Of a stretch of DNA of 64,000 bases, positions 1-12,400 are shown in pieces. The first letter of the stretch is position 1. Each line of letters opens with the position of its first letter. The DNA is from Salmo trutta. Its lineage: Eukaryota > Chordata > Actinopteri > Salmoniformes > Salmonidae. The notes under the pieces are model-generated. The model was not told where the DNA came from, made no database searches, and saw only the letters and a program-made list of their open reading frames with translations. Location: contig NC_042993.1 in assembly GCF_901001165.1 (NCBI RefSeq), positions 10,840,739 through 10,904,738 on the forward strand, given 5' to 3'. Both the position numbers and the translations under genes were made by a program.

Positions 1-68
1 CCTCCCTCCCTCCCTCCCTCCCTCCCTCCCTCCCTCCCTCCCTCCCTCCCTCCCTCCCTCCCTCCCTC
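1..68. repeat. CCCT tetranucleotide microsatellite
   Basis: Uninterrupted CCTC/CCCT repeats from the left edge of the window. The array is probably longer than seen because it runs off the edge. Confidence 0.95.
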
Positions 69-499
69 TCCTTCTCCTCTTACAAACCCATACCACAGTC
101 CCTCTGTTCTTCCACCCCGAGGCTGACCAGAGTGTCAGAGCTAACCAGAGAGAGGAACAGAGAAAGAGGGAGAGGGAGAGGGGGTAGAAGGATAGAGAGA
201 CGGGGTTCAGTTGGGCATTTTCAGGGGCAACCAAAAAAGAAAGATGAGACAGATGTACAGAGTTTGTTTCATCTGTTGGAAACAGAGAGCGAGAGAGGCC
301 AGACGCGTAGCTTTTCTCATATGTATATATATATATTTTTTGAGACCCTACACTTTTTCCATCTTTAGACACCACTGGAGAGAAAATGTTGCCAGAATGT
401 CAGTCTGTCCACTTCCCATCTCTGGCTGCTACTCTTCACTCTGCTCCCTCTCTGTCCACAGTTTCTCCATTACCAGTCTTTCTTCTGTTCCAAGACCCC
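69..499. other. Non-coding stretch, no gene seen
   Basis: Low-complexity purine-rich and then pyrimidine-rich sequence with a short TA run near 320. I see no exon-like segment with both splice signals and no known repeat family. Confidence 0.5.
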
Positions 500-1412
500 A
501 TTCTACCCCAAGTCCCCACTTTACCCCTGTTCCAAGTCCCCACTCTACTGCAAGTGCCCACTTTACCCTTTTTCCAAGTCCCCATTCTACCACAAGTCCC
601 CACTTTACCCCTGTTCCAAGTCCCCACTCTACCGCAAGTCCCCACTTTACCCCTTTTCCAAGTCCCCACTTTACCCCAAGTCCCCACTTTACCCCTGTTC
701 CAAGTCCCCACCTCACCCCTTTTCCAAGTCCCCATTCTACCCCAAGTCCCCACTTTACCCCTGTTCCAATTCCCACTATACCCCAAGTCCCCACTTTACC
801 CCTGTTCCAAGTCCCCACTCTACCGCAAGTCCCCACTTACCCCTGTTCCAAGTCCCCACTATACCCCAAGTCCCCACTTTACCCCTTTTCCAAGTCCCCA
901 TTCTACCACAAGTCCCCACTCTAGCCCTGTTCCAAGTCCCCACTCTACTGCAAGTCCCCACTTTACCCCTGTTCCAAGTCCCCATTCTACCACAAGTCCC
1001 CACTTTACCCCTGTTCCAAGTCCCCACTCTATGCCTGTTCCAAGTCTCCACTCTACGCCTGTTCCAAGTCCCCACTCTACGCCTGTTCCAAGTCCCCACT
1101 CTACGCCTGTTCCAAGTCCCCACTCTACCCCTGTTCCAAGTCCCCACTCTACGCCTGTTCCAAGTCCCCACTCCACCCCTGTTCCAAGTCCCCACTCTAC
1201 CCCTGTTCCAAGTCCCCACTCTACCCCTGTTCCAAGTCCCCACTCTACCCCTGTTCCAAGTCCCCACTCTACCCCTGTTCCAAGTCCCCACTCTACCCCT
1301 GTTCCAAGTCCCCACTCTACCCCTGTTCCAAGTCCCCACTCTACCCCTGTTCCAAGTCCCCACTCTACCCCTGTTCCAAGTCCCCACTCTACCCCTGTTC
1401 CAAGTCCCCACT
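500..1412. repeat. 24-bp minisatellite
   Basis: About 38 tandem copies of a 24-bp unit built on CAAGTCCCCACTCTACC followed by CCTGTTC. The left half is degenerate and the right half (from about 1040) is nearly homogeneous, which suggests recent expansion at the right end. Because 24 is a multiple of three, frames stay open through the array on both strands and give false proteins such as repeated H-S-T-P-V-P-S-P. Confidence 0.95.
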
Positions 1413-2924
1413 CATCTGTCAGACCTGATTTAGTGAACTGCAGTTCATTACCATATAGAATATGATTCTTCCTTTCCATTTACAGAAAAGCTCAATAGTG
1501 AACTCCAAGGCAGGTGCAGGTGTACTATGGGGTTCCAGGACACGTATTATAGGTGTATTAGTGTAACAGTGGAACAATAGTTGCCAGTGTAAAACTGGGA
1601 CAATATGTCTCACGCTCTGCCTTTTTTGGTATTGGTGATTAGAGTAATCCATCATCTATACTGTTGTATTGGGTGGCCATCAGTTACTGTGTGAGACTGG
1701 TCTTTTCTTTGGTCCATTATAGGCTCGTCCTCAATGCTACGTGCAAACCTCTTTGTGAGTATCTTTTAGCCTTTGTCTCCATCTTTGGTAAACAATGAAA
1801 ATTGTATCTTTCAGCCCTGCGATAAATATGTATGTGTTTGTGTGTGTGTGTGTATTGATTCAGTTAGTATCCACGGTTTCAACAACGCCTCATTGTGTGT
1901 GCTATTATTATCACTATCAGTCTCTACCTGTACACTGGTGTTGGTATGTGTGAGTAGAGTATATACTTGTGACTCGGTGTGTCTGTGTGTGTATACACAC
2001 TCCATTAGTCTATCTGTGTGCCTCTGTATCTGCCAGTGTGTGTGCATGAGGAGCAGTATTCCCTGAGCTGCTAGTTATAATGTTTCTGGGGGTGATAGGG
2101 GGAACTTGAAAGCCCTGTGCTGCCCAAATCAAAACTAACAAGGAAATGATGGGGGCTCCTTTATCTCCTCTCTGGCCTGGGGGGCTGAGGGGTGCGAGAG
2201 AGGGAGATCGGGGGTGGGGGAATGGGGGGGTTGGGGGCCTGGCTTCCTCTTTGATTTGTAAAAAATGCATTACCTCCGAAATCAAACGGAAAATTACTGT
2301 GCCGAAGCATAACACACAGAGCAGGAGAGGGAGGGAGAGAGAGAAGACAGTGGACAGGTGGGAAAGGGAAGGGAGGAGTCAACTGTGGAGATAGGCTGGC
2401 AGATAGATAGCAGATGGGTGCGTATAGATTTTGAGGAGGTGCGTAGGAGGAAAGAGAGGTAGACCTTGTCCGGTACTAAAGCACTCATATTGTGTATCCT
2501 CTGAGAGTACAGACTGGGGTTTAGGAGTCTATGGTAAATGATAGGATGATGTGCTATTGATGGCCCAATGCTCAAGGGAATAGGGAGAGGCATAGATTGT
2601 TGCAAACATAGAATTACATATGGAATCATAGACATATAGGAGCTCTATGGCTGTAAAGATCAAATAAATAGTCAAGTTGAAATTCCGTGCAGTGCCTGTC
2701 AGGTCTCAAATATGCTTAAATACTGCTTAAATACTGTACATGTAGCCTCTAAAGGTGTTGAAATAATTCCACAACAATCTCTGGAAAATTGTTTTGAATG
2801 TACAGCTTCCCAGAACGCATAGTTGTCTAAGTAAATTATTGAACAGGGAGTATAGGGTTGCTAGTTACAGGTGAAGAGAATTACTTGCGACAGACAGAGT
2901 TTGCACTCAAGGATGAACAGTAAA
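1413..2924. other. Non-coding stretch with GT-rich segment, no gene seen
   Basis: Mostly unique-looking sequence. It holds a short GT-rich segment (about 1828-2045) and a G-rich segment (about 2160-2240). No supported exon or known mobile element was found. Confidence 0.5.
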
Positions 2925-5900
2925 GGATGGAAGGTAAAGGAGGGACAGTAAAGGAGGGACAGTAAAGGAGGGACAGTAAAGGAGGGAGAGTAAAGGAGGG
3001 AGAGTAAAGGAGGAACAGTAAAGGAGGGACAGTAAAGGAGGGACAGTAAAGGAGGGACAGTAAAGGAGGGACAGTAAAGGAGGGACAGTAAAGGAGGAAC
3101 AGTAAAGGAAGGACAGTAAAGGAGGGACAGTAAAGGAGGGACAGTAAAGGAGGAATAGTAAAGGAGGGACAGTAAAGGAGGGACAGTAAAGGAGGAATAG
3201 TAAAGGAGGGACAGTAAAGGAGGGACAGTAAAGGAGGGAGAGTAAAGGAGGGACAGTAAAGGAGGAACAGTAAAGGAGGGAGAGTAAAGGAGGGACAGTA
3301 AAGGAGGGACAGTAAAGGAGGGACAGTAAAGGAGGGACAGTAAAGGAGGGACAGTAAAGGAGGAACAGTAAAGGAGGGACAGTAAAGGAGGGACAGTAAA
3401 GGAGGGAAAGTAAAGGAGGGACAGTAAAGGAGGGACAGTAAAGGAGGGAGAGTAAAGGAGGAACAGTAAAGGAGGGACAGTAAAGGAGGGACAGTAAAGG
3501 AGGGACAGTAAAGGAGGGACAGTAAAGGATGGACAGTAAAGGAGGGAGAGTAAAGGAGGGACAGTAAAGGATGGACAGTAAAGGAGGGACAGTAAAGGAT
3601 GGACAGTAAAGGAGGGAGAGCAAAGGAGGGACAGTAAAGGAGGGACAGTAAAGGATGGACAGTAAAGGATGGACAGTAAAGGAGGAACAGTAAAGGATGG
3701 ACAGTAAAGGAGGGACAGTAAAGGATGGACAGTAAATGAGGGACAGTAAAGGAGGGACAGTAAAGGAGGGACAGTAAAGGAGGGACAGTAAAGGATGGAC
3801 AGTAAAGGAGGGACAGTAAAGGATGGACAGTAAAGGAGGGACAGTAAAGGAGGAACAGTAAAGGATGGACAGTAAAGGAGGGACAGTAAAGGATGGACAG
3901 TAAAGGAGGGAGAGTAAAGGAGGGAGAGTAAAGGAGGGACAGTAAAGGAGGGACAGTAAAGGAGGGACAGTAAAGGAGGGAGAGTAAAGGATGGACAGTA
4001 AAGGAGGGAGAGTAAAGGAGGGACAGTAAAGGAGGGACAGTAAAGGAGGGACAGTAAAGGAGGGAAAGTAAAGGATGGACAGTAAAGGAGGGACAGTAAA
4101 GGAGGGACAGTAAAGGAGGGACAGTAAAGGAGGGAGAGTAAAGGAGGGACAGTAAAGGAGGGACAGTAAAGGAGGGACAGTAAAGGATGGACAGTAAAGG
4201 AGGGAGAGTAAAGGAGGGACAGTAAAGGAGGGAGAGTAAAGGAGGGAGAGTAAAGGAGGGACAGTAAAGGAGGGACAGTAAAGGAGGGACAGTAAAGGAG
4301 GGAGAGTAAAGGAGGGACAGTAAAGGAGGGACAGTAAAGGAGGGAGAGTAAAGGAGGGACAGTAAAGGATGGACAGTAAAGGAGGGACAGTAAAGGAGGA
4401 ACAGTAAAGGAGGGACAGTAAAGGAGGGACAGTAAAGGAGGGACAGTAAAGGAGGGACAGTAAAGGAGGGACAGTAAAGGATGGACAGTAAAGGAGGGAG
4501 AGCAAAGGAGGGACAGTAAAGGAGGGACAGTAAAGGATGGACAGTAAAGGATGGACAGTAAAGGAGGAACAGTAAAGGAGGGACAGTAAAGGAGGGACAG
4601 TAAAGGATGGACAGTAAATGAGGGACAGTAAAGGAGGGACAGTAAAGGAGGGAAAGTAAAGGAGGGACAGTAAAGGAGGGACAGTAAAGGAGGGACAGTA
4701 AAGGATGGACAGTAAAGGAGGGACAGTAAAGGATGGACAGTAAAGGAGGGACGGTAAAGGAGGGACAGTAAAGGAGGGACAGTAAAGGATGGACAGTAAA
4801 GGAGGGACAGTAAAGGATGGACAGTAAAGGAGGGACAGTAAAGGATGGACAGTAAAGGAGGGACGGTAAAGGAGGAACGGTAAAGGATGGACGGTAAAGG
4901 AGGGACAGTAAAGGATGGACAGTAAAGGAGGGAGAGTAAAGGAGGGAGAGTAAAGGAGGGACAGTAAAGGAGGGACAGTAAAGGAGGGAAAGTAAAGGAT
5001 GGACAGTAAAGGAGGGACAGTAAAGGAGGGACAGTAAAGGAGGGAAAGTAAAGGATGGACAGTGAAGGAGGGACAGTAAAGGAGGGACAGTAAAGGAGGG
5101 ACAGTAAAGGAGGGAGAGTAAAGGAGGGACAGTAAAGGAGGGACAGTAAAGGAGGGACAGTAAAGGAGGGACAGTAAAGGAGGGACAGTAAAGGAGGGAG
5201 AGTAAAGGAGGGACAGTAAAGGAGGGACAGTAAAGGAGGGAGAGTAAAGGAGGGAGAGTAAAGGAGGGACAGTAAAGGAGGGACAGTAAAGGAGGGACAG
5301 TAAAGGATGGACAGTAAAGGATGGACAGTAAAGGAGGAACAGTAAAGGAGGGACAGTAAAGGAGGGACAGTAAAGGAGGGAGAGTAAAGGAGGGAGAGTA
5401 AAGGAGGGACAGTAAAGGAGGGAGAGTAAAGGAGGGACAGTAAAGGAGGGACAGTAAAGGAGGGAGAGTAAAGGAGGGACAGTAAAGGATGGACAGTAAA
5501 GGATGGACAGTAAAGGAGGAACAGTAAAGGAGGGACAGTAAAGGAGGGACAGTAAAGGAGGGACAGTAAAGGAGGGACAGTAAAGGAGGGAGAGTAAAGG
5601 AGGGACAGTAAAGGAGGGACAGTAAAGGAGGGACAGTAAAGGATGGACAGTAAAGGATGGACAGTAAAGGAGGAACAGTAAAGGAGGGACAGTAAAGGAG
5701 GAACAGTAAAGGAGGGACAGTAAAGGAGGGACAGTAAACGAGGGACAGTAAAGGAGGGAGAGTAAAGGAGGGAGAGTAAAGGAGGGACAGTAAAGGAGGG
5801 ACAGTAAAGGAGGGACAGTAAAGGAGGGAGAGTAAAGGAGGGACAGTAAAGGATGGACAGTAAAGGAGGGACAGTAAAGGAGGGACAGTAAAGGAGGAAC

Positions 5901-6092
5901 AGTAAAGGAGGGACAGTAAAGGAGGGACAGTAAAGGAGGGAGAGTAAAGGAGGGAGAGTAAAGGAGGGACAGTAAAGGAGGGACAGTAAAGGAGGGAGAG
6001 TAAAGGAGGGACAGTAAAGGAGGGACAGTAAAGGAGGAGCAGTAAAGGAGGGAGAGTAAAGGAGGGAGAGTAAAGGAGGGAGAGTAAAGGAG
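2925..6092. repeat. 3.2-kb minisatellite of a 14-bp unit
   Basis: Roughly 225 head-to-tail copies of AGTAAAGGAGGGAC, with point variants such as GGATGGAC, GGAGGAAC and GGAGGGAG spread through the array. The unit has no stop codon in any of the three minus-strand frames and its length is not a multiple of three. All three frames therefore stay open for over 1,000 codons and read the same 14-residue repeat (C-P-S-F-T-V-P-P-L-L-S-L-L-Y). These are not genes. Confidence 0.97.
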
Positions 6093-6237
6093 GAGCAGGG
6101 AGAACAAGAAAATGAGGAAGAGAGGAAAAAGAAGAAGGGATATATGCAGTCAGACGGTGGATTCTGAGAAAGAAGGAGGTCTGAAAACACAAAGATGAAG
6201 AGAGCGGGATGAGCCCCAGTCCAAAGACTAAAAAGAG

Positions 6238-6313
6238 TGATAGGGTGAGAGTGAGTGAGAGGGTGAGAGTGAGTGAGAGGGTGAGAGTGAGTGAGAGGGT
6301 GAGAGTGAGTGAG
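6238..6313. repeat. 18-bp short tandem repeat
   Basis: About four copies of GAGAGGGTGAGAGTGAGT just right of the 14-bp array. Confidence 0.85.
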
Positions 6314-6721
6314 AGAGAAATGCCTGGAGTTAGTAATAATAATTTATACTAACACACCTCAATAATTCACGTACCATTTCAATGCTGGAGGGAAAATCCA
6401 CATTTCACAGAGCATAATTAAATAGAGACAGAGAGTGGAAAGAGAGAGAGAGATGGAGAGAGAGATGGAAAGATAGATGGAGAGACCAGCATTAAAGATA
6501 CTTCTGCAGTGGCAGGGTTTCTTTTCCATTTGAGGTTTGTAAAACAACCAAGATGAAATTGTAATATCCAAACTGTATCCAATCTCTTGAACTCGTCTCA
6601 CTTCACTTCATCCTAACATTGACAGGTGCTCATCCTTAGTATTTCACCATTCACCTCCACAGTTGTCTAATGTGCACAGTAGAATTACAACTCTGTCTTT
6701 AGTCATATTCACTCTTATTAC

Positions 6722-6848
6722 AGGGTCAGCCATAGTAGGAGCAAATGAGGGTTAAGTGCCTTGCTCAAGGGCACATCGACAGATTTTTCATCTTGTCAGC
6801 TCGGGTATTTAGAGCCCACCGCTCCAACCACTAGGCTACCTGTCGTCC
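6722..6848 (-). repeat. tRNA-derived SINE fragment, HpaI-like, inverted
   Basis: Read on the minus strand the segment begins like a tRNA-derived SINE head (GGTAGCCTAGTGGTTGGAG), followed by the CCGAGCTGACAAG motif and the GGGCAAGGCA-type body common in salmonid HpaI-group SINEs. It is diverged and truncated. The family was assigned by recognition only. Confidence 0.6.
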
Positions 6849-7696
6849 TAATTCACAGTTTAATTTCTATATTCAGAGATTATTTTCTCAGAAATAAAAT
6901 GATGTGAATGTTCAGACAGAAAGACTGCTGATCAATAGTTTGCTGGGCAATAAACATGTCTAGATGTATTTATTGTGTACCTGTTGTGCTTTTCACTAGC
7001 CAACCCAATTTCAATTTTTGGGCATTTATTTGGCATATTCGATACAGATCTTAACTTAGGTATTAGCAATGTGAAAATATGAAAATACAGCTTTATTTGT
7101 TTTTACTTACCTGGCCTTGGTTCTCATTTTAGTTTCTATTTTTGTAATTTTCTACTCATTTTATTACAAATATTAATTCGTTTAAAGGATTGTAAATTTA
7201 ATATATTAGTCTTTCATGTTACGTCTTTGTCAATATAGCCGTTATAACCACTAAACCACTAACCATTTTGGAATGAATCACTACTCCCTACTCCCACTTT
7301 TTGATCAAAACAGCTTCTATCTATCACCTCATTATCCTGCGCCTTCTTCAAGTCTAAAGGAGATGTTTTAATTTCTCATATTCTATTCTGTAGGGATGTC
7401 CTCCACATTGCATCAGTTAGTGCTCTCTAACCCTGCTAGATCGCTCCATCAAACACATAATCTACAAAAGCTCTTGATATATACTGTATGTAACGTTGAT
7501 ATGAGGACTCAAAACCACGGTGTAAAACCATGCCCTGCCCCTTGCCCTGCAGGTCATCTCTCACCTCGGACTTGTTGAACTCGTCCCTCTCTCCCAACTT
7601 TCTTTTTTGTTTTCTCCCAAGAAATAAAAGTAATTTGAATTAAATTGGACATTTTCCCTCTCTCCCCTTCTCTCCCTCTGTCTCCCCATCTCTCAG
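6849..7696. other. Upstream intron or 5' flank of erfl3, no other gene seen
   Basis: AT-rich sequence with no recognisable gene. It ends in a pyrimidine tract and an AG at 7695-7696, just before the first coding exon of erfl3. That suggests a non-coding first exon exists further left, but I cannot place it. Confidence 0.5.
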
Positions 7697-7773
7697 GTGT
7701 AGTGGAGGCATGGACTGTAACTGCGTCAGTGATCTGTTGCTCACCCCCCCTGTCCCTGCCCTCTGGACTCCAG
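7697..7773 (+). CDS. erfl3: erfl3 exon with start codon
   Basis: The acceptor AG is at 7695-7696 and the donor GTGAGG at 7774. The first 13 nt are 5' UTR and the ATG is at 7710. It encodes residues 1-21 (MDCNCVSDLLLTPPVPALWTP) plus the first base of a glycine codon. I chose this start because there is no other ATG in frame and the peptide resembles the short ERFL/ETV3L N-terminus. Confidence 0.85.
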
Positions 7774-9355
7774 GTGAGGCAAGCAGGATGGGGGCACTTT
7801 TTTGCGGAAGCCGGGGTACGTGGTTTGGGGAGTTGGGGATTTTATTAGGGTTATTAGGGAACATTTCATTAACTTTTGGGGGAGGGCAGATACCAGTTAT
7901 ACACTAAGGGGAGATGTACAAAGTGCTTGTACCTGTGCAATGTTTGGTGTTAGATGTTATTTTCAGCAGGAATAAAACAGACAACAAAAAACCTTGATGC
8001 TAATTTACCAAACTGTCTTTATTTACACTTCAACTAAATGCTTTATTCCTACCGCTTAACCTTTATGTACCTATTTGTAGTAGGTTTACCTGTATTCCCT
8101 TGCATACTTTTTCCCTGTGTTACTGCTTAGTACATCAGGCCTTGATAGCTAGTGTTTTCTAATGGTCAATATGTATACTCCAACAAGTCCGCATTATAAA
8201 GATCATTTTTATATTTGAATAACAACAAACTTACCACACACATCAGTGAACAAATAGCGTTTCTAATTTGTTAGGATTCATGTTTCTTTACTTATTCTGC
8301 AAGGCAATTAGCCAGAATTTTTGTTCAATTGATGAGCTATTTAATTATATTAGAAGTGTACAGCAGCAGGCAGTTAGAATTCAAGTATTATCAAAATGTA
8401 AGTAGCATCCATCAACTCTGAAAGAGAGCAGAAATCTAACTGACCAGCCAGTGGGTCCAAGCTAGTGGGCATTAGTAGTACCACAGAGCAACATTGCTGT
8501 AGGCATGCTCTATGATATTAAACACATCATCCCTTAACTGCATCACTCCATCAGTCATCCAGACAGCTAGCCCCTTTGGCCAGCACTCACCATTCACAAA
8601 CCAATAGGCCTCAATCTCATCCTCCCACTCTCCTGCTCCTCCTCCTCAGGCATCGCCTTCCCAGACTGGGCCTACAAGCCTGAGTCGAGCCCCGGCTCGC
8701 GACAGATTCAGCTTTGGCACTTCATCCTGGAGCTGCTGCAGAAGGAGGAGTACCAGAGTGTGATTTCCTGGCAGGGGGAATATGGAGAGTTTGTCATCAA
8801 GGACCCTGACGAGGTGGCCAAACTGTGGGGCCTCAGGAAATGCAAACCCCACATGAACTACGATAAGTTGAGCAGGGCGCTAAGGTAGGAACTGTGTGTG
8901 TGTGTGCCTGTGCGTGTGTGTGTTTGTGTGTATGTGTGTGCTTTATTAGATCTTTTTCAGTATAAGAAGCCAGAAAAAGTAGCAGTATTCATTTTTAGTG
9001 GATATAAGTCCTACGTGTCTCATTCATCTTCTCCCTCCATGTCAGTAAAAATGGAAAGAAAAACATGATGTTTTTTCCTTAAAAATGTCAATACCCTCGA
9101 TTCCACCTTATTTTCCAATGTCCAAATGGATAAGTTCACTATTAAACCTCTATATAAAAAATTCTATAAGAATTTCAGAATTAATCCCCCATGTGAAATA
9201 GCTTGGAAATTCTCAGAAATACTTGGCTCAAAACTCTACACATTGCTATGTGATTTAAACTATAGCCCTGCTACCTATTCTGCTATAGATCATTCTATTG
9301 AATTTACCCCACATCCCACCGCTACTCATCGCTTGCTTATGCAAATCAAATGACA

Positions 9356-9453
<98 letters not shown>

Positions 9454-12400
9454 TTACCCCCTCCCTGGTTTCCCCTGCCCTCTCATTAATGGGGGCTGTC
9501 GTAGGGGTCTAATTGTTATGAATTGGCTGGGGCCATAATTAGCCTTCTTGATTAGCCTAGCTTAATTGCTCAATTAAAGGCCGCGACACAATTGCCACGC
9601 AAAGCAAAAATGTACAAATCATTGCGAGGGCCCCAACTGTTTGTTGTGGATACATACTGATATGCATTGTATTTGGAAAGTATTCTAAAATGGATAACAT
9701 TTGTTTTCCCTCATCAATCTACACACAATAACCCATAATGAAAAAGCAAAAATAGTTTTGGGGAAATTGTTGCTAACTTATAAAAATAAATAACAGAAAT
9801 ACCTTATTTACATAAGTATTCAGACCCTTTGCAATGAGACAGGAAATTGAGCTCAGGTGCATCCTGTTTCCATTGATCATCCTTGAGATGTTTCTACAAC
9901 TTCATTGGAGTCCACCTGTGGTACATTCAATTGATTGGACATGATTTGGAAAGGCACACACCTCTCTATATAAGGTCCCACAGTTGATAGTGCATGTTAG
10001 AGCAAAAACCAAGCCATGAGTCCAAAAGAATTGTCCGTAAAGCTCCAAGACAGGATTGTGTCAAGGCACAGATCTAGGGAAGGGTGCCAAAAAAATTCTG
10101 CAGCATTGAAGGTCCCCAAGAACACAATGGCCTCCATCATTCTTAAATGGAAGAAGTTTGGAACCACCAAGACTCTTCCTAGAGCTGGCCGCCCGGCCAA
10201 ACTGAGCAATCAGGGGAGAAGGGCCTTGGTCAGGGAGGTGACCAAGAACCCAATGGTCACTCTGACAGAGCTCCCGAGTTCCTCTGTGGAGATGAGAGAA
10301 CCTTCCAGAAGGACAACCATCTCTGCAGCACTCCAACAAAAAGGCTTTTATGGTAGAGCAGCCAGACGGAAGCCACTCCTCAATAAAAAGCACATGACAG
10401 CCCATTTGGAGTTTGTCAAAAGGCTCCTAAAGGACTCTCAGACCATGAGAAACAAGATTCTCTGGTCTGATGAAACCAAGATGGAACTCTTTGGCCTAAA
10501 TGCCAAGCGTCACGTCTGGAGAAAACCTGGCACCATCCCTACGATGAAGCATGGTGGTGGCAGCATCATCATTCTGTGGGGATGTTTTTCAGCGGCAGGG
10601 ACTGGGAGGCTATTCAGGTACGAGGGAAAGATGAACGGAGCAAAGTACAGAGAGATCCTTGATGAAAACCTGCTCCAGAGCGTTCAGGACCTCAGACTGG
10701 GATGAAGGTTCACCTTCCAACAGGACAACGACCCTAAGCACACAGCCAAGACAACGCAGGAGGGGCTTCGGGACAAGTTTCTAAATGTCCTTGAGTGGCC
10801 CAGCCAGAGCCCGGACATGAACCGATCGAACATCTCTGGAGAGACCTGAAAATAGCTGTGCAGCGACGCTCCCCATTCAACCTGACAGAGCTTGAGAGGA
10901 TCTGCAGAGAGAAATGGGAGAAACTCCCCAAATATAGCTGTGCCAAGTTTGTAGCATCATACCCAAGAAGACTCAAGGCTGTAATCACTTTCAAAGGTGC
11001 TTCAACAAAGTACTGAGTAAAGGGTCTGTGATATTTAAGTAAATGTGATACTTCAGTTTTCATTTTTTATACATTTGAAAAAATCTAAAAGACAGTTTTT
11101 GCTTTGTCATTATAGGGTATTGTGTGTAGGTTGATGAGGAAATAAGGCTGTAACGTAACAAAATGTGGAAAAAGTGAAGGGTTTTGAATACTTTCCGAAT
11201 GCACTGTATACAGGTCTGTATGCCTGTGAAGTTGTTACCTTATATCTACAGCGTAGATATACAGGATTTTGACTTTGTCACAGGCCTATTTTAAATGACT
11301 TACATGCTTAAAATAGTCATTTCAAGTCTAAGAATGTATCAGGACAGTCACCAGCTTAATATAATATGTTATTTCTTTATTCAGTTTTGAGAACACCCCC
11401 CACCCCACGTGACCTCTGTACCTGAAGTACCAACCCTCTCATCTGAACCATATGGCAGTATGTAGTATCTGACAGTGTAGGATTCTGACAGGTACTGTAG
11501 CCTGTGACACCTCAGTAGGTGGCACAGGAAACAAGCACTGTAAGGTTGGAGTGACTGGCACCTGAGGTTGTTTTCATAGAGACACCACTCACATTGTAGT
11601 CCCGCCCTCAAAGAGGCACTTCAGTTGTGAATGATGCCAGAAGCACTGACAGCAAGAGTTGATGTATATCTATTATGCATATTTCTGTACATATATTGTA
11701 CCTGTAATAAATCAAATGTATTCATCACATGCTTCGTAAACAACAGGTGTGGATAAACAGTGAAATGCTTACTGACGGGCTCTTACCAAATATTTTTACA
11801 TGATAATTGCTGTATGTCAACAGTGCACAGCAGGTCAGATCAGGCTCTGGAGGGATGTTGTTTATTTATGTGCTTGTTTTTGGTTTTACTCAGGGACTTA
11901 TTTAGTCCTGCCTAACGAGGTGTGTGGAGAGTCAAGTCAAAACATGAATTGATCAGTGAGATGCCAGGGAGAAACCCAGCAGGAGTTCAGCCCTGGAGGA
12001 CCGGTGTTGTTCCCCCTGCTGTTAAGAGAACACATTACTGTTGACCAGGGCTCTCCAACACTTCCTGGAGAGCTATCATCCTGTAGGTTTTCACTCCAAC
12101 CTGCTTCCCGGAGAGCTACCCTCCTGCAGGTTTTCGCTCCAACACCAGGTGTAACTAACCTGATTCATTTTACCAACCAGTTTATTATTAGAATCAGTTG
12201 CGCTAGATTAGGGTTGGAGGGAAAACCTACAGGACGGTAGCTCTCCAGGAAGCAGGTTGGAGGGAAAACCTACAGGATGGTAGCTCTCCAGGAAGCAGGT
12301 TGGAGAGCCCCGCTGTGAACCATCGATGAGAACATGGATATTTGTTTCTAACTCTTCCTATTTTTTTCTCTCCTTTCTCCATTCCCTCTTTCCTGATCTC

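Larger units (their letters stand above)
9655..11206 (+). mobile_element. Tc1-like transposon, full length but defective
   Basis: About 1.55 kb with inverted ends. The right end reads, inverted, CAGTGCATTCGGAAAGTATT. The left end is a diverged copy (TGCATTGTATTTGGAAAGTA). A TA dinucleotide follows the right end at 11207. The transposase gene runs in the same direction as erfl3, inside its second intron. The mutated left end and the broken transposase suggest the copy is old and immobile. Confidence 0.92.

Noticed and set aside
386..1465. Open frames of 200-360 codons in the 24-bp array
   Set aside because: Simple in-frame repeat expansion on both strands; no homology recognised.
2861..6192. 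Three overlapping minus-strand open frames of over 1,000 codons
   Set aside because: They are pure read-through of a 14-bp tandem repeat that lacks stops in all frames. They carry the same peptide repeat, and no domain or splice context supports a gene.
10734..11063. Minus-strand open frame opposite the Tc1 transposase
   Set aside because: It is the antisense shadow of the transposase C-terminus.
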